Positions 43,470 to 52,475 of a stretch of DNA of 64,000 bases are shown here, in pieces. Both the position numbers and the translations under genes were made by a program. The notes beneath the pieces are model-generated. The model searched no databases, was not told where the DNA came from, and saw only the letters and a program-made list of their open reading frames with translations. The DNA is taken from contig JAJZGI010000003.1 in assembly GCA_021798575.1 (NCBI GenBank), positions 1 through 64,000 on the forward strand. The letters run 5' to 3'. The number at the start of each line of letters is the position of its first letter. Position 1 is the stretch's first letter. The stretch comes from Pseudomonadota bacterium (GTDB taxonomy: Bacteria; Pseudomonadota; Alphaproteobacteria; Acetobacterales; Acetobacteraceae).

Positions 43470-44462
43470 ATGCCAGACCTCTTCGATTCGCCCGTGCTTA
43501 ATCCGCCGGAGACCTCGCCGGTGCTCCACACCTCCCGGCTGCGCCTGCGGCCGCTTTTGCCTGGGGACGCCGGCAGCTTCCACCGGCTGATCAACGACTG
43601 GGAGATCTGCCGCCGCCTGCCCGATGCGCCCTTCCCCTATTCCGCCGCCCTGGCGCGTGAGTGGATCGCGGCGGCGGCGGCGGACCGGACCAGCGGACGC
43701 GCCGAGCAGTTCGCGCTGGTGGACGCTTCGAGCGGCGAATTGCTGGGCGCCGCCGGGCTGCGGTTCAGCCGTGATGGAAAATCCGCCGAGCTCGGCTACT
43801 GGCTGGGCCGCGCGCACTGGCGGCAGGGTTTCGCGCTGGAGGCCGCGCGCCGCCTCACCGAGTGGGCCTTCGCGGCGTTGCCGCTCATCCGCATCACCGC
43901 CAGCACGGCTGCGGATAACGACGTCTCCGCCGCCGTGCTGCGCCGGCTGGGCTTCGCCCCATCCGGCAAGGGTACGCAGGTATTTCTCTGCCGCCCGGGG
44001 CAAAAACTCCCCGTCCATCATTTCCAGCTTCCGCGCGAGCCCCCGGCCAATCTCGCCACCCCCGCCGCCACGCTCCTCGTCGTCGCCGCGGCGCTCATCG
44101 ACGCCCGGGGCCATATTCTGCTGGCGCGCCGCCCGGAGGGCAAAAAGATGGCCGGCATGTGGGAGTTTCCCGGCGGCAAGATCGACCCCGGAGAGATCCC
44201 CGAGGCCGCCTTGGTGCGTGAGCTACGCGAGGAGCTGGGAATCGAGGTGTCAGCGTGCGACCTTGCACCCTTCATCTTCGCCTCCCACCCGTATGAAAAT
44301 TTTCACCTCCTGATGCCGGTGTTCCTGTGCCGCCGCTGGCGCGGCATCCCTACCGCGCGGGAGGGCCAGGCGCTGGCCTGGGTCGCACCGGATCGGCTGG
44401 TGGAATATCCGATGCCACCGGCTGACCGCCCGCTCATCCCGATGCTGAGAGATTTTTTATGA
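43470..44462 (+). CDS. Fusion of GNAT acetyltransferase and MutT-type Nudix hydrolase
   Basis: One 330-residue chain with two enzymes. Residues about 20-180 are a GNAT domain of the RimJ/RimL type: T-S-R-L-R-L-R-P-L, then Y-W-L-G-R-A-H-W-R-Q-G and A-D-N-x-x-S-A-A-V-L-R-R-L-G-F. Residues about 198-330 are Nudix, with W-E-F-P-G-G-K-I-D-P-G-E and a complete Nudix box R-E-L-R-E-E-L-G-I-E (about 236-260). That part is MutT-like and suggests cleansing of oxidised dGTP. No frameshift lies between the domains; the linker is short. Divergent from proA with a 51-base gap. The start of the next gene overlaps its end by 4 bases. Confidence 0.9.
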   Translation: MPDLFDSPVLNPPETSPVLHTSRLRLRPLLPGDAGSFHRLINDWEICRRLPDAPFPYSAALAREWIAAAAADRTSGRAEQFALVDASSGELLGAAGLRFSRDGKSAELGYWLGRAHWRQGFALEAARRLTEWAFAALPLIRITASTAADNDVSAAVLRRLGFAPSGKGTQVFLCRPGQKLPVHHFQLPREPPANLATPAATLLVVAAALIDARGHILLARRPEGKKMAGMWEFPGGKIDPGEIPEAALVRELREELGIEVSACDLAPFIFASHPYENFHLLMPVFLCRRWRGIPTAREGQALAWVAPDRLVEYPMPPADRPLIPMLRDFL

Positions 44463-45223
44463 GCGAGAATTCCAGCGCTGCCATCCTGATCATCGGCAAT
44501 GAGATCCTCTCCGGGCGGACGCAGGATGTGAACGTCCAGTTCATCGCCCGGCGGCTGGCGGACCTGGGTATAAAATTGCAGGAGGTACGGGTCATCCCGG
44601 ACGTGCCCGAGCGCATTATCGGCGCGGTCAATGAGCTGCGCGCGGCCTATGACGAGCTCTTCACCACCGGGGGTATCGGCCCCACACATGATGATATCAC
44701 CAGCGAGTGCATCGCCGCCGCCTTCGGCGTGCCGTGGGAGCATCATGCGGAGACCTTCACGATGATGCAGGCGCGGCTCGGCGAGAATTTCAATCCCGCC
44801 CGCCAGCGCATGGCGACGATGCCGCGCGGCGCGCGGCCGATCCACAACAGCGCCTCGCTGGCACCCGGTTTTTCAATCGGCAATGTGCATGTCATGGCGG
44901 GTGTGCCGCGCATCATGCAAGCCATGTTCCTGGCGCTGGAGCCGGAGCTGCCGCGCGGCGCGCCCATCCTCATGCGCACGGTCTATGGTATCGGCGTGCA
45001 GGAGGGTGCCATCGCCGCCGGGCTGGAGACGATCCAACGGTACTATCCGGCGCTCGATCTCGGCAGCTACCCGTTCCGCCACGGGGAAGGCTGGGGCGTC
45101 GCCATCGTCGCCAAGGGCACCGACACAGCGGCTATCCTGGCTGCCATCGAGCAGGCCAGCGAATTGATCGCAGCCCAGGGTGTGGCGCCAATTCAGGGTG
45201 AGCCGGAGACGGCGGTCAAATAA
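44459..45223 (+). CDS. CinA/MoaB-type competence-damage inducible protein (molybdopterin-binding fold)
   Basis: The 254-residue protein has the MoCF-binding domain of the CinA N-terminus: I-L-I-I-G-N-E-I-L-S-G-R-T-Q-D-V-N near the start, then F-T-T-G-G-I-G-P-T-H-D-D-I-T. The amidase half of long CinA (nicotinamide-nucleotide deamidase) is absent; this is the short form. Its role is uncertain, with pyridine-nucleotide repair or molybdopterin metabolism suggested for the family. ATG 44459 overlaps the fusion gene stop (ATGA), so the two are coupled. It converges with the TAXI gene 3 bases away. Confidence 0.87.
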   Translation: MSENSSAAILIIGNEILSGRTQDVNVQFIARRLADLGIKLQEVRVIPDVPERIIGAVNELRAAYDELFTTGGIGPTHDDITSECIAAAFGVPWEHHAETFTMMQARLGENFNPARQRMATMPRGARPIHNSASLAPGFSIGNVHVMAGVPRIMQAMFLALEPELPRGAPILMRTVYGIGVQEGAIAAGLETIQRYYPALDLGSYPFRHGEGWGVAIVAKGTDTAAILAAIEQASELIAAQGVAPIQGEPETAVK

Positions 45224-45226
45224 TCA

Positions 45227-46195
45227 TCAGCCCGTCCGGCTCGGTATCTTCATTCCAAAAGCGCGTAACGCGTCCACCGCACCTGGATGAAACGGGATGC
45301 TAGCCGCCAGAATCGCCCCGATATCGGGCCTCTGCGCCGCCGCGGGCACCACGCGCGCCAGCGCTGCGTGGCCCTCCAGCGCCGCTTTGGTGATCTCACC
45401 GGCGAGCGCGCCCGGCAGGCTGGCTGTGGCGATGGCGAAATTTTCGGTCCCGACGCTGGCCACCGCGACACCCTGACCAGGGAACAGCCCTGCGGGCAGC
45501 GTCATCGCGCGTAAGCCGGGCAGGCGCGCCTGCACCCGTGCCTGCTGCTCGGCTGAGAAGCCGATCAGCGCGAATTTTTCTCGCCCAGCCATGCGGGTGA
45601 TGGCGGGCAACGGCGGCGCGCCGATAAAAGCGCAGGCGGCCAGTCTGCCATCATGCAGCGCCTGCATCTGCGGCAGGAAATCCCCGGCGATGACCCGCCC
45701 CGGCCTGATGCCGAGCGCTTTGAGCACCGCCGGCACGGCGCTGGCGCCCGTGCCGCCCATGGGCCCGCTGCCGATGGTCTTGCCCGCCAGTTGCGCCAGG
45801 GTGGTGATGTCCGTGCCCACCGGCGAGATGATCTGTAAAACCGAGGGGAACATCGGGAACAAAGCACGGAAATCCTGCAACTTCACGCCACCCGTCCAGG
45901 CCGCGGAGCCCGCGCGCGCCGCCTGCGCCACCGGCAGGCTGGTCATGCCAAGCTGGGCGGTACCCTGCTCGATCAACAGGATATTCGCAGCGGCCCCACC
46001 CGAGGCAATGAACGCGATATCCACGCCGGTGGCGGCCTGCGCCAGACCACCCCAGGCCGGGCCATAGAGAGAATAATTGCCGCCCACCCGCCCGGTGCCC
46101 ATCAGCAGCGCGCGGCTCCAGGGAACACCGCCAAATGCCCGGCTGGCGGGCAGCGCGAGGGCGATGCTGAGCAAATTCCGCCGGCACGGACTCAT
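45227..46195 (-). CDS. TAXI-type TRAP transporter solute-binding protein
   Basis: Periplasmic binding protein of the TAXI family (TRAP). From ATG 46195, after GGGAGA, it opens with a signal (S-P-C-R-R-N-L-L-S-I-A-L-A-L-P) and then R-A-L-L-M-G-T-G-R-V-G-G-N-Y-S-L-Y-G-P, the family N-terminal binding motif. I-A-S-G-G-A-A-A-N and G-S-G-P-M-G-G-T-G also fit. TAXI systems take up small organic acids such as glutamate, but need a fused TRAP permease. None occurs in the window, so this is an orphan. A longer start at 46225 is possible. Confidence 0.85.
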   Translation of the reverse strand: MSPCRRNLLSIALALPASRAFGGVPWSRALLMGTGRVGGNYSLYGPAWGGLAQAATGVDIAFIASGGAAANILLIEQGTAQLGMTSLPVAQAARAGSAAWTGGVKLQDFRALFPMFPSVLQIISPVGTDITTLAQLAGKTIGSGPMGGTGASAVPAVLKALGIRPGRVIAGDFLPQMQALHDGRLAACAFIGAPPLPAITRMAGREKFALIGFSAEQQARVQARLPGLRAMTLPAGLFPGQGVAVASVGTENFAIATASLPGALAGEITKAALEGHAALARVVPAAAQRPDIGAILAASIPFHPGAVDALRAFGMKIPSRTG

Positions 46196-46231
46196 GGCAT
46201 TTCTCCCAACCCCAAAAATCCGCATATCGTT

Positions 46232-47182
46232 CTATGCCAAGTTCTTGCAGCGCTCCAGCGCCGCGATGAGCGCGGTGCGTACGCCGGGCTCCAGGGCCGA
46301 ATGCCCGGCATCCGCCACCAGAGTGAGCCGCGCGCCTGGCCATGCCGCCGCCAGCTCAAAGGCGGATTGCGCCGGGCAGATCATGTCATACCGGCCCTGG
46401 ATGATCTCGCCCGGGATACCGCGCAGCGGCGCCATATGGCTGAGCAGGCCGCCCTCCGGCAGAAACAGCCCATGCGCGAAATAATGCGCCTCGATCCGGG
46501 CGAGGCCCAGCGCGGCGCGGTCCTGCGCAAAAGCCGATACGGCCTCGAAACTCGGCAGCAGGGTGGAACAAGATCCCTCATAGACGCTCCAGGCGCGCGC
46601 CGCCGGGCCGTGTACCTGCGGGTTCGGGTCGGTCAGCCGCCGCAAATAGCCGCCGAGCAGGTCGCCGCGCTCCGCCTCGGGCAGAAATTGCGCAAAGGCG
46701 GCGTGGGCGTCGGGGAACACCCTGGCCATACCATAAAGAAACCACTCCACCTCAGCCGACCGGCCCAGAAAGATGCCACGCAGCACCGCGCCGCTCACCG
46801 CCTGCGGGTGCGCCTGCGCATAGGCCAGCGCCAGCGTGGAGCCCCACGAGCCGCCGAACAGCAACCAGCGTTCCAACCCGAGAAACGCCCGCAGCGTCTC
46901 GATATCCGCCACCAGATGCGCGACGGTGTTGTCCCGCAGGCTGCCCAGCGGCCTGGAGCGCCCGGCGCCGCGCTGGTCGAACAGCACGACGCGCCACACC
47001 GCGGGGTCGAAGAACCGGCGATGCACCGCGCCCGCGCCCGCGCCCGGCCCGCCGTGCAGAAACAGCACCGGCCTGCCGCGCGGGTTGCCCACCTGCTCCC
47101 AGTACATCACGTGCTCATCGGTGAGCGGCAGGTAGCCGGTCTCATACGGGCCGATCTCGGGGAACAGATCGCCGCGAGGCAT
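46232..47182 (-). CDS. pip: Proline iminopeptidase
   Basis: Alpha/beta hydrolase (S33) that releases N-terminal proline from peptides. The 316-residue protein has F-L-H-G-G-P-G-A-G (oxyanion hole), F-D-Q-R-G-A-G-R-S, and the Ser nucleophile in F-G-G-S-W-G-S-T-L (about 108-116). The Asp follows in G-R-Y-D-M-I-C-P and the His in D-A-G-H-S-A. ATG 47182 lies 6 bases after the DegT gene. The protein is cytoplasmic. Position after a sugar gene is probably incidental. Confidence 0.94.
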   Translation of the reverse strand: MPRGDLFPEIGPYETGYLPLTDEHVMYWEQVGNPRGRPVLFLHGGPGAGAGAVHRRFFDPAVWRVVLFDQRGAGRSRPLGSLRDNTVAHLVADIETLRAFLGLERWLLFGGSWGSTLALAYAQAHPQAVSGAVLRGIFLGRSAEVEWFLYGMARVFPDAHAAFAQFLPEAERGDLLGGYLRRLTDPNPQVHGPAARAWSVYEGSCSTLLPSFEAVSAFAQDRAALGLARIEAHYFAHGLFLPEGGLLSHMAPLRGIPGEIIQGRYDMICPAQSAFELAAAWPGARLTLVADAGHSALEPGVRTALIAALERCKNLA

Positions 47183-47187
47183 CGCGC

Positions 47188-48336
47188 TCAGCCGCTCAGT
47201 GCGGCGCGCAGCACGGCGGCCACGCGGCCCGCCTGCGCGTCGGTCAGGTCGGGGTGGATCGGCAGCGCCAAAATCCGCTCACCCAGTCCCTCCGCCACCG
47301 GCAGCGCCACGCCGTCATGGCAGGCTGCATAGGCAGGCTGCTGGTGCAGCGCGCGCGGATAATACACGGCACTCGCGATCCCGGCGGCCTTCAATGCCCC
47401 CTGCGCCGTCGCGCGCTGCGCCGCGTCCGCCAGCAACACGGAATATACCGCCCAGGCGCTGGCCGCTCCGCGCACGCGTGCGGGTGTGGCCAGCACATCG
47501 CCCAGCGCCGCGTCATAAATCCTCGCGATCGCCTCGCGCCGCGCGATCTCAGCCTCGAACACCTCGAGCTTGGCCAGCAGCACCGCCGCCTGCATCGTAT
47601 CCAGCCGCCCATTCATGCCGATGCGCAGGACCTCATAGCGCGTCGTCCCCTCGCCATGCGTGCGCAGGGAGCGGTAGAGCGCCGCGCGCTCAGGTGACTG
47701 CGTGAACAGCGCGCCGCCGTCGCCGTAAGCGCCGAGCGGCTTGGAGGGGAAAAAACTGGTGGCCGTGGCATCCGCCGCCCGGCCCAGCCGCACGCCATCC
47801 TGCGCCGCGCCGAAGCTCTGCGCGCAGTCATCCAGCGTGAACAGCCCGGTCTGCGCGGCGATAGCGCGGATCGCCGCCCAATCCGCCGGCTGGCCGAACA
47901 GATCGACGCCGATGACCGCGCGCGGGCGCAATTTTTCCGCCCGCTGCACCTGGGTGATACGCGCACTCAGGCTGCCGGGGTCGATCTGAAAGCTGCGCGG
48001 GTCCACATCGACGAACACCGGCGTCGCCCCCAGCAGCAACGGCACTTCGGCGGTCGCGGTATAGGTGAAGGCGGGCAGAAACACCCCATCGCCGGGGCCG
48101 ATACCCTCGGCCATCAGGGCGATCTGCAACGCATCGGTGCCCGAACTCACCCCCACGCAGTGCGCCGCGCCACAGAATGCCGCTAGCCCGGCCTCCAGCT
48201 CCGCCACCTCGGGTCCCAGAATATACTGCCCATGCGCCAGCACGGCATCCAGCCGGGTTTTCAGCCCGGGGCCGATCCGCGCCTGCTGCGCGGCGAGGTC
48301 CAAAAACGCGATCGGCGGCGAAGTTTCAATGTCCAT
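47188..48336 (-). CDS. DegT/DnrJ/EryC1-type PLP sugar aminotransferase
   Basis: The 382-residue protein is a PLP-dependent aminotransferase of sugar-nucleotide metabolism, like WbpE. The PLP lysine lies in T-S-F-F-P-S-K-P-L-G-A-Y-G-D-G-G-A. G-V-S-S-G-T-D-A-L-Q-I-A-L and D-D-C-A-Q-S-F-G-A match too. ATG 48336 is chosen: the longer frame to 48444 crosses a palindromic repeat. It is after the CapD/WbpM-like gene (115 bases), so amino-sugar synthesis for a surface glycan or flagellin glycosylation is likely. The exact sugar is unknown. Confidence 0.92.
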   Translation of the reverse strand: MDIETSPPIAFLDLAAQQARIGPGLKTRLDAVLAHGQYILGPEVAELEAGLAAFCGAAHCVGVSSGTDALQIALMAEGIGPGDGVFLPAFTYTATAEVPLLLGATPVFVDVDPRSFQIDPGSLSARITQVQRAEKLRPRAVIGVDLFGQPADWAAIRAIAAQTGLFTLDDCAQSFGAAQDGVRLGRAADATATSFFPSKPLGAYGDGGALFTQSPERAALYRSLRTHGEGTTRYEVLRIGMNGRLDTMQAAVLLAKLEVFEAEIARREAIARIYDAALGDVLATPARVRGAASAWAVYSVLLADAAQRATAQGALKAAGIASAVYYPRALHQQPAYAACHDGVALPVAEGLGERILALPIHPDLTDAQAGRVAAVLRAALSG

Positions 48337-48350
48337 GAGGCACGTTCCTA

Positions 48351-48407
48351 GATCAATATTGGTTTGTATTGAATCGCCAGATTCAATACAAACCAATGAA
48401 ATTGATC
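48351..48407. repeat. Palindromic repeat element, copy A
   Basis: Perfect 18-base arms ATTGGTTTGTATTGAATC (48358-48375) and its reverse complement (48380-48397) flank GCCA, and the whole is bracketed by GATCAAT (48351-48357) and ATTGATC (48401-48407). A related copy is at 56663-56717. It sits between the capD-like and DegT genes. There is no T run. It is either a repetitive extragenic palindrome or a MITE-like relic. Confidence 0.8.
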
Positions 48408-48421
48408 GCCAAACAAAGGGC

Positions 48422-48453
48422 AGAGCATGATTGATGCAAAGCAATCATGCTCT
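48422..48453. repeat. Hairpin across the capD-like stop codon
   Basis: AGAGCATGATTG (48422-48433) pairs with CAATCATGCTCT (48442-48453), eight bases apart. The right arm overlaps the stop codon of the polysaccharide gene (48452-48454). It may act as an mRNA 3' stem or terminator in part, though no strong T run follows in either direction. Confidence 0.65.
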
Positions 48454-50344
48454 AAACCTGAACCGGGGAAACCGCGAGGGTGACGGGTTTTGAGAACTCC
48501 GGCACCATGCGGGCGAGGATCGCCATCGCCCCGGCGGTGTCACCCTGCCGCGCGGCGCTGTCCAGCGCGGCCAGCGCGGCGGCCACCTCGGTCGCGTCAC
48601 TCAGCCGTGGCGTGGCCATAAGCAGGCCGGGGTGTCCGGTCGGGGTCGGCTCCTCGCCGCCGTGGAAGAGCTCCTCGAACAATTTTTCACCCGGCCGCAA
48701 CCCGGTGAACCTGATCTGCACGTCGATCTCCGGCCGCAGCCCGGCTAGGCGGATCATCTGCCGCGCCAGGTCCACGATCTTCACCGGCGCGCCCATATCC
48801 AGCACAAAAATACCGCCATCGGGGATCGCCGCCTCGCCGCTGCCCACGACCGACGCCTGCAACACGAGCCCCACCGCTTCGCGCACGGTCATGAAGTAGC
48901 GCTGCATGTCCGGATGCGTGACCGTGAGCGGCCCGCCCTGGGCGAGCTGGCGGCGGAACAGCGGCACCACCGAGCCGGTCGAGCCCAGCACATTACCAAA
49001 ACGCACCGTCACGCAGCGCATGCGCCCGCCATCGCCGCGCCGCGCCTGCACATCCAGCCCCTGGCAATAAATCTCCGCGAGGCGCTTGCTCGCCCCCATC
49101 GCCGAGCTCGGGTTCACCGCCTTGTCGGTCGAGATCAGCACCATCAGCGCGGCGCCACTGGCCGCGGCGGCATCGGCCACCGCGCGGGTGCCCAGCACGT
49201 TGGTCTGCAACCCTTCCAGCGGGTTGTCCTCCACGATCGGCACATGCTTCAGAGCCGCGGCATGGAACACGAGGTCAGGCCGGAACGTGTCAAACACCGA
49301 GGCTATGCGCGCGCCCGCGCGGACATCGGCGATAATGGTGCGGCAGGGAAGGGCCGGGTGCAATTCGCGGATCTCGAGGTCGATCTGCCAGAGCGCGAAT
49401 TCGCCATTATCCAGCAGCAGAATCTCAGACGGCGCGAACCCCGCGAGCTGGCGCGCTAGTTCCGCCCCGATGCTCCCGCCAGCACCAGTGACCGCGACGC
49501 GCCGCCCGGTGATGAGCCGCGCCATGCCGCTTCGGTCGAGGCTGATCTGCCGACGGTTCAACAGATCCTCGATGGCGATGGGCTGCAACTCGAGCTGCTG
49601 CTCAGCCGGTGCCAGCCGGGTGAGGCTGGGCGCGCGCTTTACCGCTACGCCAGCCTGCTCCGCCGCCGCCAGCAGCCCGGCCAGCGCATCGCCCGCGAGC
49701 GCCGTGGAGGTGATGATCAGCATTTCCGGCTTCTGCGCCAACCGGGCGAGCGCTGCGGGCGCATCCGCCACCGCGCCCAGCACATCCAGCCCGTGCAGCC
49801 TGCGACCGACATGTCGCGCCGAGAGCGCCAGCAACCCGGCCACGCGGTAGGGTGCCGCGCGAGCGCCGCGCTGTGCGGCGAGAAACAATTCGGCGCTGGC
49901 ACCATCGCCCACCAGCACCGCGGTCTGCGTCGCCTGCTCAGCCCCGGCGCTGCGCTGGCGCGCCAGCCGGTACAGCAGTTTCGGCACGGTGAGGGCGAGT
50001 GCGAGTGCGAGCGCCAGAATCGCCGGAAACGCCGGGCTGGGCAGCGCCATCCCCGCTCCTACCAGCAGCAGGCAAAGCATGAGCGCCGCCACCAGCGCGG
50101 CGCCACCCAGCATCGCGAGGTCGGGCAAGGAGATATACCGCCAGTGCAGCCGCGCCAGGCCAAAGGGGATGCCGATGAGCCAGATGGCGATGGCCCCGCC
50201 GAGCGGTAGCAGATGCGGCTGCGGCACCGGCTGCGCCGGGTTGGCCAGCCAGAAGCTCACACCCACGGCGAGTGCCGCCAGCAGCCCATCCAGCACGATG
50301 TTCAGCAGCAGGCGAAGGAAAAATACGCGGCGTTGCGGGCTCAT
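48452..50344 (-). CDS. CapD/WbpM-like nucleotide-sugar dehydratase, membrane-bound
   Basis: The 630-residue protein has four N-terminal membrane helices (about 10-125), a linker domain (about 140-270), then a short-chain dehydrogenase/UDP-GlcNAc 4,6-dehydratase domain. The latter holds V-A-V-T-G-A-G-G-S-I-G (NAD site, about 286-296), S-T-D-K-A-V-N-P and F-G-N-V-L-G-S. The serine in G-x-S-K-R and Met/Lys variants of the active site follow the WbpM/CapD branch. It likely makes UDP-4-keto-6-deoxy sugar for a surface glycan, with the DegT aminotransferase next. A sulfotransferase lies 6.5 kb away. ATG 50344. Confidence 0.9.
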   Translation of the reverse strand: MSPQRRVFFLRLLLNIVLDGLLAALAVGVSFWLANPAQPVPQPHLLPLGGAIAIWLIGIPFGLARLHWRYISLPDLAMLGGAALVAALMLCLLLVGAGMALPSPAFPAILALALALALTVPKLLYRLARQRSAGAEQATQTAVLVGDGASAELFLAAQRGARAAPYRVAGLLALSARHVGRRLHGLDVLGAVADAPAALARLAQKPEMLIITSTALAGDALAGLLAAAEQAGVAVKRAPSLTRLAPAEQQLELQPIAIEDLLNRRQISLDRSGMARLITGRRVAVTGAGGSIGAELARQLAGFAPSEILLLDNGEFALWQIDLEIRELHPALPCRTIIADVRAGARIASVFDTFRPDLVFHAAALKHVPIVEDNPLEGLQTNVLGTRAVADAAAASGAALMVLISTDKAVNPSSAMGASKRLAEIYCQGLDVQARRGDGGRMRCVTVRFGNVLGSTGSVVPLFRRQLAQGGPLTVTHPDMQRYFMTVREAVGLVLQASVVGSGEAAIPDGGIFVLDMGAPVKIVDLARQMIRLAGLRPEIDVQIRFTGLRPGEKLFEELFHGGEEPTPTGHPGLLMATPRLSDATEVAAALAALDSAARQGDTAGAMAILARMVPEFSKPVTLAVSPVQV

Positions 50345-50391
50345 GCGGCTTTATACGCAGGGAATCCCGGCTGATCTACCATGGCCGGGCT

Positions 50392-50853
50392 TCAACCCAG
50401 CCAGAACAGCCCTTCGACCTCGACCGCCGCATCCAAGGGCAGGGAGGCAACCCCGATGGTCGAGCGCGCGTGCCGCCCGATCTCGCCAAACGCCGCCACG
50501 GCGAGGTCCGACGCGCCATTCATCACCACGGCGTGCTGCGTGAACTCCGGCGCGGCGGCGATAAAACCACCCAGACGGATGATTTTTTTAACGCTGTTCA
50601 GCCCGCCGGGTAGCGCCACGTTCAGCTGCGCCAGCACATTGATCAAACATAGCCGCGCGGCGTGCTGGCCCTCCTCGAGCGAGACATTCAAACCGAGCTT
50701 CCCCGTCACCGCCACCTTGCCGTCGATGGCCGGGAGCTGCCCGCTCACGGTCACCAGCCCGCCCGCGACGCTGACCGGCACATAGGTCGCCACCGGTGGC
50801 ATGGGTGCGGGCAGAATGATGCCGAGGTCGGCTAGGCGCTCCAGCACCTTCAT
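50392..50853 (-). CDS. RidA-family enamine/imine deaminase
   Basis: The 153-residue protein is of the YjgF/RidA family, which clears reactive imines formed by PLP enzymes. It has [16 protein letters not shown], then [10 protein letters not shown], and the family end with [14 protein letters not shown]. The active-site Arg of the archetype (R-T-A) has R-S-T-I-G-V-A-S in its place. It starts 4 bases into the previous stop (ATGA), so it is coupled to the ribonucleotide reductase-like gene. That pairing is uncommon. Confidence 0.88.
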   Translation of the reverse strand: MKVLERLADLGIILPAPMPPVATYVPVSVAGGLVTVSGQLPAIDGKVAVTGKLGLNVSLEEGQHAARLCLINVLAQLNVALPGGLNSVKKIIRLGGFIAAAPEFTQHAVVMNGASDLAVAAFGEIGRHARSTIGVASLPLDAAVEVEGLFWLG

Positions 50854-52373
50854 GCGTTGCTCACGAGTTTCAGGCCGCGGCGGCGCTCACGGGGTGCGGG
50901 CATCGGCAGGTCGAGCGGCAGCAGCGGCGCGCGGTCAGCCGCGCCATCGCCCACGCTGTCGGCGGGCTCTGGCGTGGCCGGGGCGAGGTTGGTCTGGCCG
51001 AGATAGTTCACGGCGAGGTTCCGGAACACATAATCGATCATCGAGGTGGCGGCGGCCACCGCCGGGTCACCCTCCACGCTGCCAGCCGGGCCAAACCGGG
51101 TGAAGGTAAACGCCTCGACATACTCCTCCAGCCCGACGCCATGTTGCAGCCCGAGGCTGACGGCGATGGCGAAGGCATCCATGAGCCCTCGGAACGCCGA
51201 TCCCTCCTTATGCAGCGCGATGAAAATCTCGCCCAGTCGGCCGTTCGCATACTCGCCGGTGGAGAGGAATAATTTATGCCCGCCGACGCTGGCCTTCTGC
51301 GTGTAGCCGGTGCGTCGCGCGGGCAGCAGCTCGCGGTTGGCGGCGCGCCTGGCCGGCATGGGTGCCGCGGGCCGTGCGGGCATCTGCGCCACCATTGGCG
51401 CCAGCGCGTCATGCATGGCGGCGTGCGCGGCGGGCTTGGGTGCCGGGAATATCATAGCCCCGGCCAGCGTCTGCGCCAATGCGGCCTCAGCGCTCAGCCC
51501 CAGCGCCGCCAGCCGGTGGCTGGCCCACAGGCTGAGCCCGCCAGACTCATCCATGGGCGAGAAAGCAGGCGCGAAGTCTCGGGTCCCGGCACCCAGCAGC
51601 GCCTCCACGGCGGGGCAGTCGGGGAATCCCAGCAGGGTCTCGTGCCGCCTTGTCTGCATCGCCAGCGCGCCGGCCTGCGCCGCTCGGGTGGCGGCGTGCA
51701 GCCCCGGAATAATCCGATCCACGACCGAACCATCGGGCAGTTCCGCCGCCGTAATGGCGTATCCGGGTGCCGCACCACGCGCCAGCAGGCTGGCGGACGC
51801 GAGATCCGCGTGCACGCCGATAAAACCCGTCAGCAGCACGGCGACATCCCGCGCGGCGGCGGAATCATACTCCAGCCCGAGCCGTGCCAGCATCAGATTG
51901 AGATCGGTGAAACCCAGGCTGAGCCGGTGCGCCCCGGGCCGGCCCAGCGTCAGCGCGATCACCGCGAGCTGTACCGCCTCGCCCAAAGCATTCGCATCAA
52001 AATCGCCCACCTGGGTGAAAAACCCATCCAGGTTAAAGATGAACTCCGGCACTCCCGTCTGCTGGTTGCGCCAGATCGCCGGGCCGGGCGCGCCGCGCCT
52101 GGCCGCCAGCAGCGCGTGCAGCTCGGCCCCCAACGCCGGGCGGATGGCCGCGGTGGCGCCCCGCGTGGCGATTGGGCCGATCCACGCCTGCGCCGCCAAA
52201 GCGATATCTAGCCTCTCCACACCGGGCAGAATCGCCGCCAGCGCATTCGCCGCACCCTGGCCCCAGGCGGCGGGAATTTTTACCGCCACCATCGGGGCGT
52301 CCGGCTCCGCGCTCGCCGAAAACACGCTCTGCTTGATGCCATGCCAGGATTTGTCGGTTGAATCTGTGCCCAT
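50850..52373 (-). CDS. Cysteine-poor ribonucleotide-reductase-like protein (NrdJ relative)
   Basis: The 507-residue protein is related to class II (B12-dependent) ribonucleotide reductase. Residues about 113-205 (N-L-D-G-F-F, then [19 protein letters not shown]) match the class II core. Residues about 347-465, from [15 protein letters not shown] through [15 protein letters not shown] and F-T-R-F-G-P-A-G, match the NrdJ C-terminal TSCPD part. But the chain has one Cys only (about 253), so the radical Cys and redox pair are gone. It is shorter than NrdJ and lacks most of the catalytic barrel. Regulatory or B12/dNTP-binding use is a guess. Confidence 0.8.
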   Translation of the reverse strand: MGTDSTDKSWHGIKQSVFSASAEPDAPMVAVKIPAAWGQGAANALAAILPGVERLDIALAAQAWIGPIATRGATAAIRPALGAELHALLAARRGAPGPAIWRNQQTGVPEFIFNLDGFFTQVGDFDANALGEAVQLAVIALTLGRPGAHRLSLGFTDLNLMLARLGLEYDSAAARDVAVLLTGFIGVHADLASASLLARGAAPGYAITAAELPDGSVVDRIIPGLHAATRAAQAGALAMQTRRHETLLGFPDCPAVEALLGAGTRDFAPAFSPMDESGGLSLWASHRLAALGLSAEAALAQTLAGAMIFPAPKPAAHAAMHDALAPMVAQMPARPAAPMPARRAANRELLPARRTGYTQKASVGGHKLFLSTGEYANGRLGEIFIALHKEGSAFRGLMDAFAIAVSLGLQHGVGLEEYVEAFTFTRFGPAGSVEGDPAVAAATSMIDYVFRNLAVNYLGQTNLAPATPEPADSVGDGAADRAPLLPLDLPMPAPRERRRGLKLVSNA

Positions 52374-52475
52374 GCCCGTAACCTAAGACAGCAAAGCCCA
52401 ATGATAAAGTGTATTTAGTAGTATTTTTTGCTCTCACCACAAAATACTGTGGATAGCGTGCCAGGAACATCATTG

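Noticed and set aside
48337-48444. Longer start for the DegT aminotransferase
   Set aside because: It would translate the palindromic repeat; residues before MDIETS have no family match.
51276-52386. Long rightward frames opposite the RNR-like gene
   Set aside because: They are Gln/Arg/Ala or Ser-rich shadow frames; the minus-strand protein has clear homology over its length.
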